NCBI RefSeq assembly: GCF_944387245.1
Contig: NZ_CALXEE010000002.1
Location: 27,719 to 91,718, forward strand
DNA from: an uncultured Intestinimonas sp.
Lineage (GTDB): Bacteria; Bacillota; Clostridia; Oscillospirales; Oscillospiraceae
Length of the DNA: 64,000 nt
Reading direction: 5' to 3'
Under the pieces are notes generated by a model. That model saw nothing but the letters and a program-made list of their open reading frames with translations. It was not told where the DNA came from and ran no database searches. Below, piece after piece: positions 54,852 through 63,974 of this stretch; positions within the stretch are counted from its first letter, which is position 1; each line of letters begins with the position of its first letter. The position numbers and the translations under genes are program-made.

Positions 54852-55640
54852 TTGAAGCCCAAGGATTCTGCCCAGGCGGGCAGCCCGAACCAGAGCGTGG
54901 CAAAGGCCCTGCAGATCCTGCGCGTTTTTACCCAGCAGACGCCCCGTCTGCGCCTGAAGGACATCAGCCAGCGCACCGGGATCAACCAGGCCACGGCCAG
55001 CCGTCTCCTGGCCACCATGCGGGAACAGGGGTTCATCCTCCAGGAGGACGGCTATTACTGCCTGGGCTGGCAGGAGGTGCTGCGGATGGAGGGAGTGGTG
55101 CTCCAGTCCATGTCGCTGCGGCGGCTGAGCATGCCCTATCTGGAGCAGCTGGCCCTGTTGCTGCGCAAAAATGTAAACCTGGCGGTGCTGGACGGGACAG
55201 AAGTGGTCTATCTGTGCCGGGCCGAGGGGGAGGAGGGCTCCCGTGGCTATTACCACGCGGGTATGCGCCGTCCCGCCCACTGTACCGCGTTGGGCAAGGT
55301 GCTCCTGTGCGCCACCCCGGAACAGGCCGCGCCCATGTTTGAGGGGGCGGGTCCCAGGCGCTTTACCTTTTCCACCATCACAGACCGGGAGACCTATCTG
55401 GCGGAGCTGGAAAAGACGGCCCTGCAGGGCTACGGCACCGACATGGAGGAGTGCATCCACGGGTACAACTGTGTGGCCGTCCCCATTCTGGGGCTGGACG
55501 GCGGCGTGCGCGCCGCCATCAGCGTCAGCGGGGCCTCCAACGAGTTCGGCCTGGATGAGATGCAGCGGCTGCTCCCCCACCTGCGCAACACGGCGCAGAA
55601 GATCCTCCTCCAGCTCGGCAGTGGGGAGAATGGCGCGTAG
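54852..55640 (+). CDS. IclR-family transcriptional regulator
   Basis: A 262-aa protein with an N-terminal winged HTH (ALQILRVFTQQTPRLRLKDISQRTGINQATASRLLATMREQGFI, residues 20-65) and a C-terminal IclR effector domain (about 85-255; GYGTDMEECIHGYNCVAVPILG is typical). It starts with TTG after AGGGGGA. It is divergent from the PrpR-type activator and upstream of the lyase-dehydrogenase genes, whose local repressor or activator it is likely to be. Confidence 0.9.
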   Translation: MKPKDSAQAGSPNQSVAKALQILRVFTQQTPRLRLKDISQRTGINQATASRLLATMREQGFILQEDGYYCLGWQEVLRMEGVVLQSMSLRRLSMPYLEQLALLLRKNVNLAVLDGTEVVYLCRAEGEEGSRGYYHAGMRRPAHCTALGKVLLCATPEQAAPMFEGAGPRRFTFSTITDRETYLAELEKTALQGYGTDMEECIHGYNCVAVPILGLDGGVRAAISVSGASNEFGLDEMQRLLPHLRNTAQKILLQLGSGENGA

Positions 55641-55711
55641 GCGCCGGTACAACGGATGAGTTCTCGGTATAGCTTAATATAGCTTCAATTATGCTTAGGA
55701 GGTTCGAAATT

Positions 55712-56602
55712 ATGGCGGTAAAAGGGATTATTCCGGCGCTGGTCACGCCCATCGACGAGGATGAGCGCGTCAACGAAAAGGCCCTGCGGCATCTGCTGGA
55801 CTACACGGTGGACAACGGGTGCCACGGCGTCTTTATTCTCAGCAGCACAGGGGAATTTTACGGTCTGCGCGAGGAAGAGAAGCGGCGGGCCATTGAGATC
55901 ACCGTGGACCACATCCACGGCAGAGTGCCCGTCATGGCGGGCGCTTACGGGATCGGCACCAGGGAGGCCATCCGCATGGTGGCCATGGCCAAGGAGGCCG
56001 GGGCCGACCTGGTGAGCGTGCTCACCCCCATGATGATTACCCCCAACGATGAGGAGATCTATCAGCATTACCGGGCCATCGCGGAGTCCACGGACCTGCC
56101 TGTGACCCTCTACAACAACCCCGACCGCACCCATGTGAACATTTCCGCCAAGGTGGTGGAGCGGCTGGCGGCGATTCCCAATGTGGCCGCGGTGAAGGAC
56201 AGCAGCGGCGATCTGGGCCTGATGATGGACTATATCCGCCGCACCGCGGACATGGACTTCGACGTCCTGTGCGGCCGGGATATGCTGATCTTCGCCAACC
56301 TCACCCACGGCGGCAGCGGCAGCGTGGCCGCCACCGCCAACGTGGCCCCCGCCCTTCTGGTGGACCTCTACAACAAGGTCCAGCAGGGGGACTGGCAGGG
56401 CGCCCTGGCCGACCAGTACAAGCTGGCGCCCTTCCGCCTCTCCTTCGGCATGGCCAGCTGGCCGGCGGTGACCAAGGACGCCCTGAACCTCATGGGCTTC
56501 GAGGTGGGCCAGCCTGTGGCCCCCATCACCGGCTGCAAGCCGGAAAAGCTGGAGGTCCTGCGGGGCCTGCTGGAGGACCTGGGCGTCCTGGGTCAGAAAT
56601 AA
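55712..56602 (+). CDS. DapA-family lyase/synthase
   Basis: A 296-aa class I aldolase fold. The Schiff-base Lys162 (AAVKDSSGD), Tyr134 (TLYNNP) and the STGE motif (45-48) are all present. The family includes DapA, KDG and keto-deoxy sugar-acid aldolases and N-acetylneuraminate lyase. Context (IclR regulator, IlvD/Edd dehydratase, two alcohol dehydrogenases) favours cleavage of a 2-keto-3-deoxy acid to pyruvate and an aldehyde, rather than lysine synthesis. The ATG at 55712 follows AGGAGG by nine bases. Confidence 0.85.
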   Translation: MAVKGIIPALVTPIDEDERVNEKALRHLLDYTVDNGCHGVFILSSTGEFYGLREEEKRRAIEITVDHIHGRVPVMAGAYGIGTREAIRMVAMAKEAGADLVSVLTPMMITPNDEEIYQHYRAIAESTDLPVTLYNNPDRTHVNISAKVVERLAAIPNVAAVKDSSGDLGLMMDYIRRTADMDFDVLCGRDMLIFANLTHGGSGSVAATANVAPALLVDLYNKVQQGDWQGALADQYKLAPFRLSFGMASWPAVTKDALNLMGFEVGQPVAPITGCKPEKLEVLRGLLEDLGVLGQK

Positions 56603-56690
56603 GTTTAGACGGCGTCAGAAGAAGAGGCTCCCGGATCTATGCAGGACGGGAGTCCGGGATCAGATGATATGAGAAAGGAACGGGATAACC

Positions 56691-57857
56691 ATGGCGAATA
56701 TTTTTACCATTCCGAACCGCATCGTAGCCGGTGAAGGCGCACTGCGGCTGGCCGGTGCGGAGCTCCCCGCGTTCGGAAAGAAGGCGCTCATCGTAACGGA
56801 CCCTATGATGGTCAAGCTGGGCAATACCGACAAGGTGACTGGTATGCTGGACTCCATGGGGATTGAGCACGCGATCTATGATGGCATCACCGGCGAGCCC
56901 AACCACGAGATGATCGACCGCGGCGTAGCGGTCTATCAGGAGAGCGGGTGCGACTTCCTCATGGCCATCGGCGGCGGCAGCCCCATCGACTCCATGAAGG
57001 CCATCGCGGCGGTGGTGGCCAACGGCGGCAGCATCTGCGACTATGTGGGAAAGACCCTGGTCAACCCCATGCCGCCCACCTGCGCCATCCCCACCACGGC
57101 TGGCACCGGCAGTGAGGCCACCAGCGTCACCATCATCACCAACCTGCACACCCAGGTCAAAATGATGATTAAGGACCCCGCCCTGATGGTGCGTATGGCC
57201 ATCGTGGACCCCCAGTTCACCATGACGGCGCCCCCGTCGGTGACGGCCTCCACCGGTGTGGACGCCCTGTGCCACGCCGTGGAAGCCTATACCAGCACCA
57301 AGGCCTTCTCCATGTCGGACATGTTTGCCCTCAGCGCCGTGAAGCGGATTTTTGGCAACCTGTACCGGGCCTACGAGTGCGGCTCCGACGGAAAGGCCCG
57401 GGAGGAGATGGCCATTGCCTCACTGGAGGCCGGTATCGCCTTCTCCAACGCGTCGGTCACCATCGTCCATGGCATGAGCCGCCCCATCGGCGCTCTCTTC
57501 CATGTGGCCCACGGCCTTTCCAACGCTATGCTGCTGGACACCTGCCTCCGCTTTGCCCTGCCCGGCGCGCCCGAGCGTTTCTGTGACCTGGCCAAGGCCA
57601 TCGGCGTCTACCAGGATGGGATGAGCGACGAGGAGGGCGCGGCCGCCTTTGCGGCGGCGGTCAGTGAGCTGCTGCACAAGCTGAAGATTCCCACCCCGGC
57701 CGAATACGGCCTGGACCGGACCGCCTTTTTTGACGCCATTGACAAGATGGCCGAGGATGCCATGGCCAGCGGCAGCCCCTCCAATACCCGCCGGACACCC
57801 ACGGTGGAGGATCTTAAGGTCCTCTATCGCGCCCTCTGGGACGAGACCAGCTGCTGA
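56691..57857 (+). CDS. Iron-containing (group III) alcohol dehydrogenase
   Basis: A 388-aa protein. The NAD motif GGGSPIDSMKA (residues 93-103), TAGTGSEAT, and the metal region VDALCHAVEAY with HGMSRPIGALFHVAHG supply the Asp and three His ligands. It reduces an aldehyde or semialdehyde with NAD(P)H. It follows the lyase (88-base gap) and so could reduce the aldehyde released by it. Specificity (lactaldehyde, glycolaldehyde, succinic or other semialdehyde) is open. Confidence 0.9.
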   Translation: MANIFTIPNRIVAGEGALRLAGAELPAFGKKALIVTDPMMVKLGNTDKVTGMLDSMGIEHAIYDGITGEPNHEMIDRGVAVYQESGCDFLMAIGGGSPIDSMKAIAAVVANGGSICDYVGKTLVNPMPPTCAIPTTAGTGSEATSVTIITNLHTQVKMMIKDPALMVRMAIVDPQFTMTAPPSVTASTGVDALCHAVEAYTSTKAFSMSDMFALSAVKRIFGNLYRAYECGSDGKAREEMAIASLEAGIAFSNASVTIVHGMSRPIGALFHVAHGLSNAMLLDTCLRFALPGAPERFCDLAKAIGVYQDGMSDEEGAAAFAAAVSELLHKLKIPTPAEYGLDRTAFFDAIDKMAEDAMASGSPSNTRRTPTVEDLKVLYRALWDETSC

Positions 57858-57872
57858 AAGGGGAAACAGACG

Positions 57873-58733
57873 GTGAAAAAAGTTGGATTTGTAGGCGTGG
57901 GCGTGATGGGACATGGTATGGTCCGGAATCTGATGTCCCACGGCTTTGAGGTGACCATCTACACCCGTACCAAGGAAAAGGTGGCGGATCTGCTGGGCGA
58001 GGGAGTCCGGTGGGCCGACAGCCCCGCCGCCTGTGCCAGGTCCTCTGAGGCCGTCATCACTATGGTGGGCTATCCCAAGGATGTGGAGGACGTGTACTTT
58101 GGCGAAAACGGCATTCTGGATGCCATGGCGCCGGGGGGCTACGTCATCGACATGACCACCACCAGCCCCCAGCTCAGCAAGCGGATCGCCGACCGGGCCC
58201 GGGAACAGGGGCTGCACGCCCTGGACGCGCCGGTGAGCGGCGGGGATACCGGCGCGAAAAACGGCACCCTTGCCATCATGGTGGGTGGGGAGCGGGCCGA
58301 TTTTGAAGCCTGCCTGCCCCTCTTTGAGGCCATGGGCAGCAACATCCGCTACGAGGGTCCGGCGGGATTTGGCCAGCATACCAAAATGGCCAACCAGATC
58401 GCCCTGGCAGGGGTGATGGCCGGCCTGGCCGAGGCCCTGACCTACGCCCAAAAACACGGTCTGGACCTCCAGACCCTGCTGGACACCATCAGCACCGGCG
58501 CGGCGGGCAGCTGGCAGATGAGCAATACCGCCCCCAGGATTCTGGCTCAGGACTTTGCCCCTGGATTCTTTGTCAAGCACTTCATCAAGGATCTCTCCAT
58601 TGCGGAGGAGGAGAGCCGCGCAGTTCAGACCGACCTTCCTGTCACGAACCAGGTGCTGGCCATGTATCAGGACCTGGCCGACCGTGGGATGGGAGATCTG
58701 GGCACCCAGGCCCTGATCCGGTACTTTGAATGA
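57873..58733 (+). CDS. Beta-hydroxyacid dehydrogenase (GarR/HIBADH family)
   Basis: A 286-aa NAD(P)-dependent enzyme: GVGVMGHGMVRNL cofactor motif at the N-terminus, the substrate motif DAPVSGGDTGAKNGTL and the catalytic Lys in GFGQHTKMANQI. Relatives reduce tartronate semialdehyde or oxidise 3-hydroxyisobutyrate or 4-hydroxybutyrate. It starts with GTG after AAAGGGGAA, 15 bases past the alcohol dehydrogenase, and ends the operon. Two different aldehyde or semialdehyde reductases in one operon suggest a two-branch product pathway. Confidence 0.88.
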   Translation: MKKVGFVGVGVMGHGMVRNLMSHGFEVTIYTRTKEKVADLLGEGVRWADSPAACARSSEAVITMVGYPKDVEDVYFGENGILDAMAPGGYVIDMTTTSPQLSKRIADRAREQGLHALDAPVSGGDTGAKNGTLAIMVGGERADFEACLPLFEAMGSNIRYEGPAGFGQHTKMANQIALAGVMAGLAEALTYAQKHGLDLQTLLDTISTGAAGSWQMSNTAPRILAQDFAPGFFVKHFIKDLSIAEEESRAVQTDLPVTNQVLAMYQDLADRGMGDLGTQALIRYFE

Positions 58734-58807
58734 GGTACCGTAAAGAGGTCCCTCGCTTTGTGCCGGTGTGAGCGTGACGCTGCTGTCGGCGAACAAGAGA
58801 TACAAAG

Positions 58808-58847
58808 GGCCGGGGCGGCCGCCTTGACATAGGCGGCCGCCCCGGCC
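58808..58847 (+). terminator. Rho-independent terminator
   Basis: Perfect 16-bp stem (58808-58823 with 58832-58847, arm GGCCGGGGCGGCCGCC) and GTTTATT after it. Confidence 0.82.
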
Positions 58848-58985
58848 GTTTATTCGCTTGCGCCTTTCTCGCTGTGATTATGTATCGTACTAAATTATAT
58901 ATATATATATATTCACGTATTCCTCTCTGTATAGTGCAGCGGAGAATAAATACATGACGAGGCTATATTTTATGTATTTTTATAC
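58848..58985. other. AT-rich intergenic segment with a TA repeat
   Basis: Includes a run of about nine TA dinucleotides near 58895-58912. There is no gene. The base composition contrasts sharply with the GC-rich genes on both sides and may act as an upstream promoter (UP) or insulating region for the M14 gene. Confidence 0.4.
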
Positions 58986-59015
58986 TTGACGCCCCCCGGG
59001 ACTTGGTGGTATCAT
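58986..59015 (+). promoter_or_regulatory. Sigma-70 promoter of the M14 gene
   Basis: TTGACG, 18 bases, TATCAT, about 60 bases before the ATG, with AT-rich DNA upstream. Confidence 0.7.
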
Positions 59016-59073
59016 TCATAAATAATATTCCAAGTATGTAAATATTATTCATACGGTATTCAAAGGAAAGAGA

Positions 59074-62000
59074 ATGGTGATGAGCATGAAGAAACAACTG
59101 TCCCTTGGGCGGCTGCTGTCACTGGTGACGGCACTTGCCCTCCTGCTGTCTCTGTGCGTGTTCCCCGCATCCGCCGCAGAGAGCACCGCAGCCCCCGCGG
59201 CCTCATTTGAGAACACCACGGGCGACAATGGTGAGAACATGATCTCTCTGACCAACAAGCGGACCTTCAAGGCCAGCATCCCGGTGGATATGACCCTGGA
59301 GGAGGCTCAGGCCGCCGCCGAGACGGTGGTCTGGTCTCTGGACCGCGACGAGACCCAGACCTATGTGGATGAGACCCTTTACCCCAACCAGTCCCAGGGC
59401 GGCGCTCTGGATACCTGGATGTGCAAGGACGGGGAGACCCCCTTCTTCTCCGACATCGTGACCGCTGCTGAGACCGTGGACGATCAGGTCTGCCTGACCG
59501 TCACCTTCTCCAACACCGGCTACTTCGGTGAGGACCTCAGCACCCCCCACGTCAACGGCGGCTACTACCTGGACGTGTGCGGCTGGTTCAATCTGACCGC
59601 CACCGGCGCCGACGGCACCGTGCTGGGCGCCGTGGAGGGCATCAAGGTCACCCCCTATGACAGCTTCCACACCATGGCCGAGCTGTACAGCCAGATCGAT
59701 GAGATCGTGGACTATGCCGCCGACAACACCGACCTCTATGTGGAGCGCTTCTCTATGGGTTCCAGCCAGGGCGACAACGGCATGGAGAGCCTGGACATGC
59801 CCTACCTGATCGTGGCCAAGGACAAGAGCGTCCTGGACAAGTGGCAGAGCATCAAGGCCCAGGCCGAGAGCGACCCCTCCGGGCTCATCGAGAAGATCGA
59901 GAACGGCACCCTGGGCGACTACCAGGTTCCCGTCCTCTACTCCAACGTCCACGCCAATGAGGTGGCCGCCGCCGACGGCGTGCTGACCTTCGCCTGGATG
60001 CTGGTGGAGACCGCCGCCTCCGAGGCCGGCACCATCGACTACGACAAGCTCACCGGCTTCACCGCCGAGGGCGAGGCCGAGCTGGCCGCCCAGATGGGCC
60101 CCGTGGGCCAGGAGGGCTCCGTGGCCGTGCCCGACCTGGTGGCTGACACCGCCACCTATCTGGGCTACATCAAGGGCCAGAACGCCGACGGCACCACCGC
60201 CACCAACTCCACCGTGGTGGACCTGGAGAAGTACTACACCGTGGAGACCGAGACCGTGAACATGGACGAGCTCCTGGACGATGTGTTCTTCATCATCGTG
60301 CCCGAGGAGAACGTGGAGGGCCGCACCTATGTGACCCGTACCTCCTCCGGCGGCTTCGACCTGAACCGGGACAACTCTTTCCAGACCCAGGCCGAGACCC
60401 AGAACATGACCCGGCTCATCGCCGAGTGGAACCCCGTGAGCTTCACCGAGTTCCATGGCCGTGTCTCCGCCTTCCAGTGCGAGCCCTGCGATCCCCCTCA
60501 CGAGCCCAACTTTGAGTACGACCTGCTGGCCGAGCACCTGATGGCCGGCGGCGAGGCCCTGGGCATTGCCGCCGTGGCCAACAACGACGGCCACAACAGC
60601 TATGTGATCCCCCAGCGTGACTACCTCACCTACACCGGTGAGAAGACCGCCGACGGTGAGGACCAGACCCAGTGGCTGGACCCCTGGGACGACATGTCCA
60701 CCAGCTACACCCCCCAGTACGCCATGCTCCACGGCACCGTGGCCTACACGGTGGAGGTCCCCGCCTATGACGAGTTCATGGTGCAGGGCGTGGCCTACGG
60801 CCAGCTGGGCCAGTCCGACTACATCGCCGCCAACAAGGACAGCTACCTCCTGGCCCAGACCAAGATCTTTGAGCGCGGCGTGACCAACGCCAACTCCGAC
60901 GCCTATGACCTGGTGGGCCAGTGGTTCTGCGACCAGTACGACGTGGAGGGCGCCGAGTCCGACCTCTTCCGCCCCGAGTATGACGGCGAGGGCCAGAACG
61001 GCAACTTCTACCCCGAGTGCTACATCATCCCCATGGACGGCGCCAACCAGTCCAACCTGCAGGACGCCGCCGACATGATGGTGTACCTGACCCGCAACGG
61101 CGTGAAGGTCAACCTCACCGAGAAGGCCTTCACCTATGACGGCGTGGAGTATCCCGCCGGCACCCTGATTGTCTCCATGTACCAGGCCAAGCGGAGCGTG
61201 GCCAACGGCGTCCTCTATGACGGCACCGTCATCACCGAGTGGCCCGTCCTCTACTCCGAGGGCATCACCGCCTTCGACAAGACCCGCGGCTTCGACATGG
61301 TGGTGTGCGCCGAGCCCGCCGCCTATGAGACCATCGCCGCCGCCTGCGGCGACGCCATGGACTACGAGGACACCCTGGCCTACGTGGACACCCTCAACTC
61401 TTCCTTCACCGGCGTGGAGAACGCCCGGGTGGTGCTGATGAATTCCTCCGAGGACTCCACCGCCGCCGTCAACGCCCTGCTGAAGGCCGGCAAGGCCGTC
61501 TCCCTCATCACCGAGGGCGAGTACAAGGGCAGCTTCCTGTGCTCCTACGCCGACTGGCAGAGCGTGGCCGATGACTACCTGATCTCCGGCGTCGGCGTGG
61601 AGGAGGCTCCCGCCGCCCAGGTCATCGCCAAGGCCCCCGCCATCTACATCTCCGGCAAGCCCGCCGATAACGACTCCGGCTTCGTCAAGACCACCCTGGT
61701 CAGCGGCGCCTACGAGTACAACTACGACCGCCAGGCCATGGAGATGCTGGGCTTCACCGTCACCGACGACGCCTCCCAGGCCGACCTCATCATCGGCGCC
61801 GCCGCCCTGGACGACCAGGCCCTGGCCGCCGTCAAGAGCGGCACCCCCTACATCGGCTACGGCTATGACGCCATGCAGTCCGCCACCGGTCTCTTCGCCG
61901 AGGGCGAGTTGGTGTGGGAGTGCGTCAGCGACAACGCCATGGACGCCCTGGCCTATGTGACCTACCCCACCGACAGCCTCATCACCGCCAGCTATGTCTC

Positions 62001-62820
62001 CGAGGGCGACGACATCCTCTACGGCTACGGCGCCGGCTACTTTGCCGCCATCCCCGAGGGCGCCCAGGTGCTGGTGCAGCTGGACGGCTCCAAGGAGCTG
62101 ATGGAGGGCTTCCTCCCCTCCAACGGCGAGCACTACGCCGACTTCCTGGACGACTCCATCCAGGCCATCGCCTATGAGGGCGCCGGTCTGGATGTGGTCC
62201 TCTTCGCCAACACCCTCACCAACAAGGTCCACCAGCGGGATGAGTTCAACTTCGTCTCCAACGCCGCCTTCGTGAGCGTCATGGACGGCGAGGCCGCCGC
62301 TCCCGTGGAGACCACCGGCTTCACCGACGTGGCCGCCGACGCCTGGTATGCCGACGCCGTGGCCTCCGTCACCGAGCTGGGCCTCATGAACGGCACCAGC
62401 GAGACCACCTTCGCCCCCGCCATGGACACCAGCCGCGGCATGCTGGTCACCATCCTGGCCCGCTGCGCCGGCACTGACACCACCGTCAGCGACGTCTGGT
62501 ACGCCGACGGCCAGGCCTGGGCCGTGGCCAACGGCGTGTCCGACGGCACCAACATGGAGGGTACCCTGACCCGCGAGCAGCTGGTCACCATGCTGTGGCG
62601 CTACGCCGGCAGCCCCGCCGCCGAGGGCGACCTGGCCGCCTATCCCGACGGCGCTTCTGTGAGCAGCTGGGCCGCCGACGCCGTGGCCTGGGCCGTGGAG
62701 AGCGGCCTCCTCACCGGCAGCGACACCGGCGCCCTGAATCCCCAGGGCAACGCCTCCCGCGCCGAGCTGGCCACCCTGATGGTCCGCGCCAGCGCCCTGC
62801 TCACCGCCGACGCGGAGTAA
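59074..62820 (+). CDS. SLH-anchored M14 zinc carboxypeptidase, giant secreted protein
   Basis: A 1248-aa surface enzyme. After a signal peptide (MKKQLSLGRLLSL to ASA) and a beta domain, an M14 fold has zinc ligands His293 and Glu296 (VHANE), the DLNRD motif (429-433), His461 (TEFHGR) and a probable catalytic Glu561 (YTVEVP). A long middle region of unknown fold follows, then three SLH repeats from about residue 1081 to the end. It trims C-terminal residues from peptides at the cell surface. Codons end almost always in C or G, more so than its neighbours, which suggests very high expression. The ATG at 59074 was used; 59080 and 59086 are also possible. Confidence 0.88.
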   Translation: MVMSMKKQLSLGRLLSLVTALALLLSLCVFPASAAESTAAPAASFENTTGDNGENMISLTNKRTFKASIPVDMTLEEAQAAAETVVWSLDRDETQTYVDETLYPNQSQGGALDTWMCKDGETPFFSDIVTAAETVDDQVCLTVTFSNTGYFGEDLSTPHVNGGYYLDVCGWFNLTATGADGTVLGAVEGIKVTPYDSFHTMAELYSQIDEIVDYAADNTDLYVERFSMGSSQGDNGMESLDMPYLIVAKDKSVLDKWQSIKAQAESDPSGLIEKIENGTLGDYQVPVLYSNVHANEVAAADGVLTFAWMLVETAASEAGTIDYDKLTGFTAEGEAELAAQMGPVGQEGSVAVPDLVADTATYLGYIKGQNADGTTATNSTVVDLEKYYTVETETVNMDELLDDVFFIIVPEENVEGRTYVTRTSSGGFDLNRDNSFQTQAETQNMTRLIAEWNPVSFTEFHGRVSAFQCEPCDPPHEPNFEYDLLAEHLMAGGEALGIAAVANNDGHNSYVIPQRDYLTYTGEKTADGEDQTQWLDPWDDMSTSYTPQYAMLHGTVAYTVEVPAYDEFMVQGVAYGQLGQSDYIAANKDSYLLAQTKIFERGVTNANSDAYDLVGQWFCDQYDVEGAESDLFRPEYDGEGQNGNFYPECYIIPMDGANQSNLQDAADMMVYLTRNGVKVNLTEKAFTYDGVEYPAGTLIVSMYQAKRSVANGVLYDGTVITEWPVLYSEGITAFDKTRGFDMVVCAEPAAYETIAAACGDAMDYEDTLAYVDTLNSSFTGVENARVVLMNSSEDSTAAVNALLKAGKAVSLITEGEYKGSFLCSYADWQSVADDYLISGVGVEEAPAAQVIAKAPAIYISGKPADNDSGFVKTTLVSGAYEYNYDRQAMEMLGFTVTDDASQADLIIGAAALDDQALAAVKSGTPYIGYGYDAMQSATGLFAEGELVWECVSDNAMDALAYVTYPTDSLITASYVSEGDDILYGYGAGYFAAIPEGAQVLVQLDGSKELMEGFLPSNGEHYADFLDDSIQAIAYEGAGLDVVLFANTLTNKVHQRDEFNFVSNAAFVSVMDGEAAAPVETTGFTDVAADAWYADAVASVTELGLMNGTSETTFAPAMDTSRGMLVTILARCAGTDTTVSDVWYADGQAWAVANGVSDGTNMEGTLTREQLVTMLWRYAGSPAAEGDLAAYPDGASVSSWAADAVAWAVESGLLTGSDTGALNPQGNASRAELATLMVRASALLTADAE

Positions 62821-62839
62821 TACCGTCTCTTATCCTGGA

Positions 62840-62876
62840 AAAAGGCCCGGGACAGCAGCGCTGTCCCGGGCCTTTT
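62840..62876 (+). terminator. Rho-independent terminator of the M14 gene
   Basis: Perfect 17-bp stem (62840-62856 with 62860-62876, arm AAAAGGCCCGGGACAGC), which itself ends in TTTT. Confidence 0.88.
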
Positions 62877-62991
62877 GGCTCCGCCCGGCGGACTTGACAC
62901 CTCTTATGGCATTGACTACAATGAGAGCAACCAAAGAGACCGTCCCGCCGGGCAGCGGCGGGGGCGGATACAGACAAGGAGGTTTTTGTGT

Positions 62992-63888
62992 ATGGAGATC
63001 CGCAGCAAAACCGTCATCTATGCCATGTCCCCGGACAATCCCCCCGCCGCCCGGGCGAAGAGCGGGGCCACGGTGTGCTTTGAGACCATCGACTGCTTTG
63101 GCGGGCAGATCACCAGCCTGGAGCGGCGGCTGGGCGGCCTGGACTGGGACAACATCAACCCGGCCACAGGGCCCCTCTATGTGGAGGAGGCCCGGCCCGG
63201 CGACGTATTAAAAGTGGAGATTCTGGACATCGCCCTGGCCGACCACGGGGTCATGACCGACGCCCCCAACGAGGGGGTCATCGGGGCCGCCCTCACCGAG
63301 GAATCCACCAAGCTCATCCCCGTCCGGGACGGCCGGGTGGTCTTTAACGACAAGCTCTCCTTCCCCGTCCGGCCCATGATCGGCGTCATCGGCACCGCTC
63401 CGGCGGCGGGGGCCGTTCCCACCGGCACTCCCGGCCCCCACGGCGGGAATATGGACTGCAAGCGCATCGGCCCCGGGGGCACCCTCTACCTGCCCGTGGC
63501 GGTGGAGGGGGCTCTCCTGGCCATGGGAGACCTCCACGCCGTCATGGGGGACGGCGAGGTGGTGGTGTGCGGCGTGGAGATCGCCGGGCGGGTCACCGTC
63601 CGGGTGACGGTGCTCCACGACTGCCCCCTGCCCACCCCCTTCCTCACCACGGAGACGGCCTTCATGACCATCTCCTCCGCGGACACCCTGGAGATCGCCG
63701 CCTCCAACGCCACCCTGCGCATGCGGGAGGTCCTCATCCATCAGGTGGGCATGGAGGAGCACGAGGCCGGCATGCTGCTGAGCGTGGCGGGGGACGTGCG
63801 GATCTGCCAGATGGTGGACCCCCAGGTGACCTGCCGCATGGAGGTGCCCCTGGCCGTGGCCTCGGCCTACGGCTATGCCTTCCCCTGA
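62992..63888 (+). CDS. Acetamidase/formamidase-family hydrolase
   Basis: A 298-aa protein of the FmdA/AmdA family. It has the family's characteristic segments ARPGDVLKVEILDI, HGGNMDCKRIGPGGTLYLPV and LLAMGDLHAVMGDGEV. It hydrolyses short amides such as formamide or acetamide to ammonia and the acid in known members; the real substrate here is unknown. The ATG at 62992 follows AAGGAGG by nine bases; the longer open frame upstream begins inside the preceding terminator. It stands alone between two terminators. Confidence 0.88.
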   Translation: MEIRSKTVIYAMSPDNPPAARAKSGATVCFETIDCFGGQITSLERRLGGLDWDNINPATGPLYVEEARPGDVLKVEILDIALADHGVMTDAPNEGVIGAALTEESTKLIPVRDGRVVFNDKLSFPVRPMIGVIGTAPAAGAVPTGTPGPHGGNMDCKRIGPGGTLYLPVAVEGALLAMGDLHAVMGDGEVVVCGVEIAGRVTVRVTVLHDCPLPTPFLTTETAFMTISSADTLEIAASNATLRMREVLIHQVGMEEHEAGMLLSVAGDVRICQMVDPQVTCRMEVPLAVASAYGYAFP

Positions 63889-63899
63889 AATAAAAAACA

Positions 63900-63924
63900 G
63901 CCCGATCCCTCTATGGGATCGGGC
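63900..63924 (+). terminator. Terminator of the formamidase-family gene
   Basis: Perfect 10-bp stem GCCCGATCCC with loop TCTAT, 12 bases past the stop. The A-rich left flank gives a good U tract on the minus strand, so it may work in both directions. Confidence 0.7.
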
Positions 63925-63935
63925 CCAGTCTGTCG

Positions 63936-63974
63936 AGAAACCCGGCATATGCGTCAAGCATAAGCCGGGTTTCT
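63936..63974. terminator. Second hairpin near the window end
   Basis: An 11-bp perfect stem (AGAAACCCGGC, 63936-63946 with 63964-63974) with a 17-base loop. It probably belongs to a gene beyond the window. Confidence 0.5.

Noticed and set aside
58895-58912. TA dinucleotide run as a possible hypervariable repeat
   Set aside because: Short, non-coding and in an AT-rich spacer. It could vary in length, but there is no sign that it controls a start codon or promoter spacing.
59203-62232. A 1009-codon open frame opposite the M14 gene
   Set aside because: Same Gly/Val/His-rich antisense pattern; a product of the strong C/G third-base bias of the real gene.
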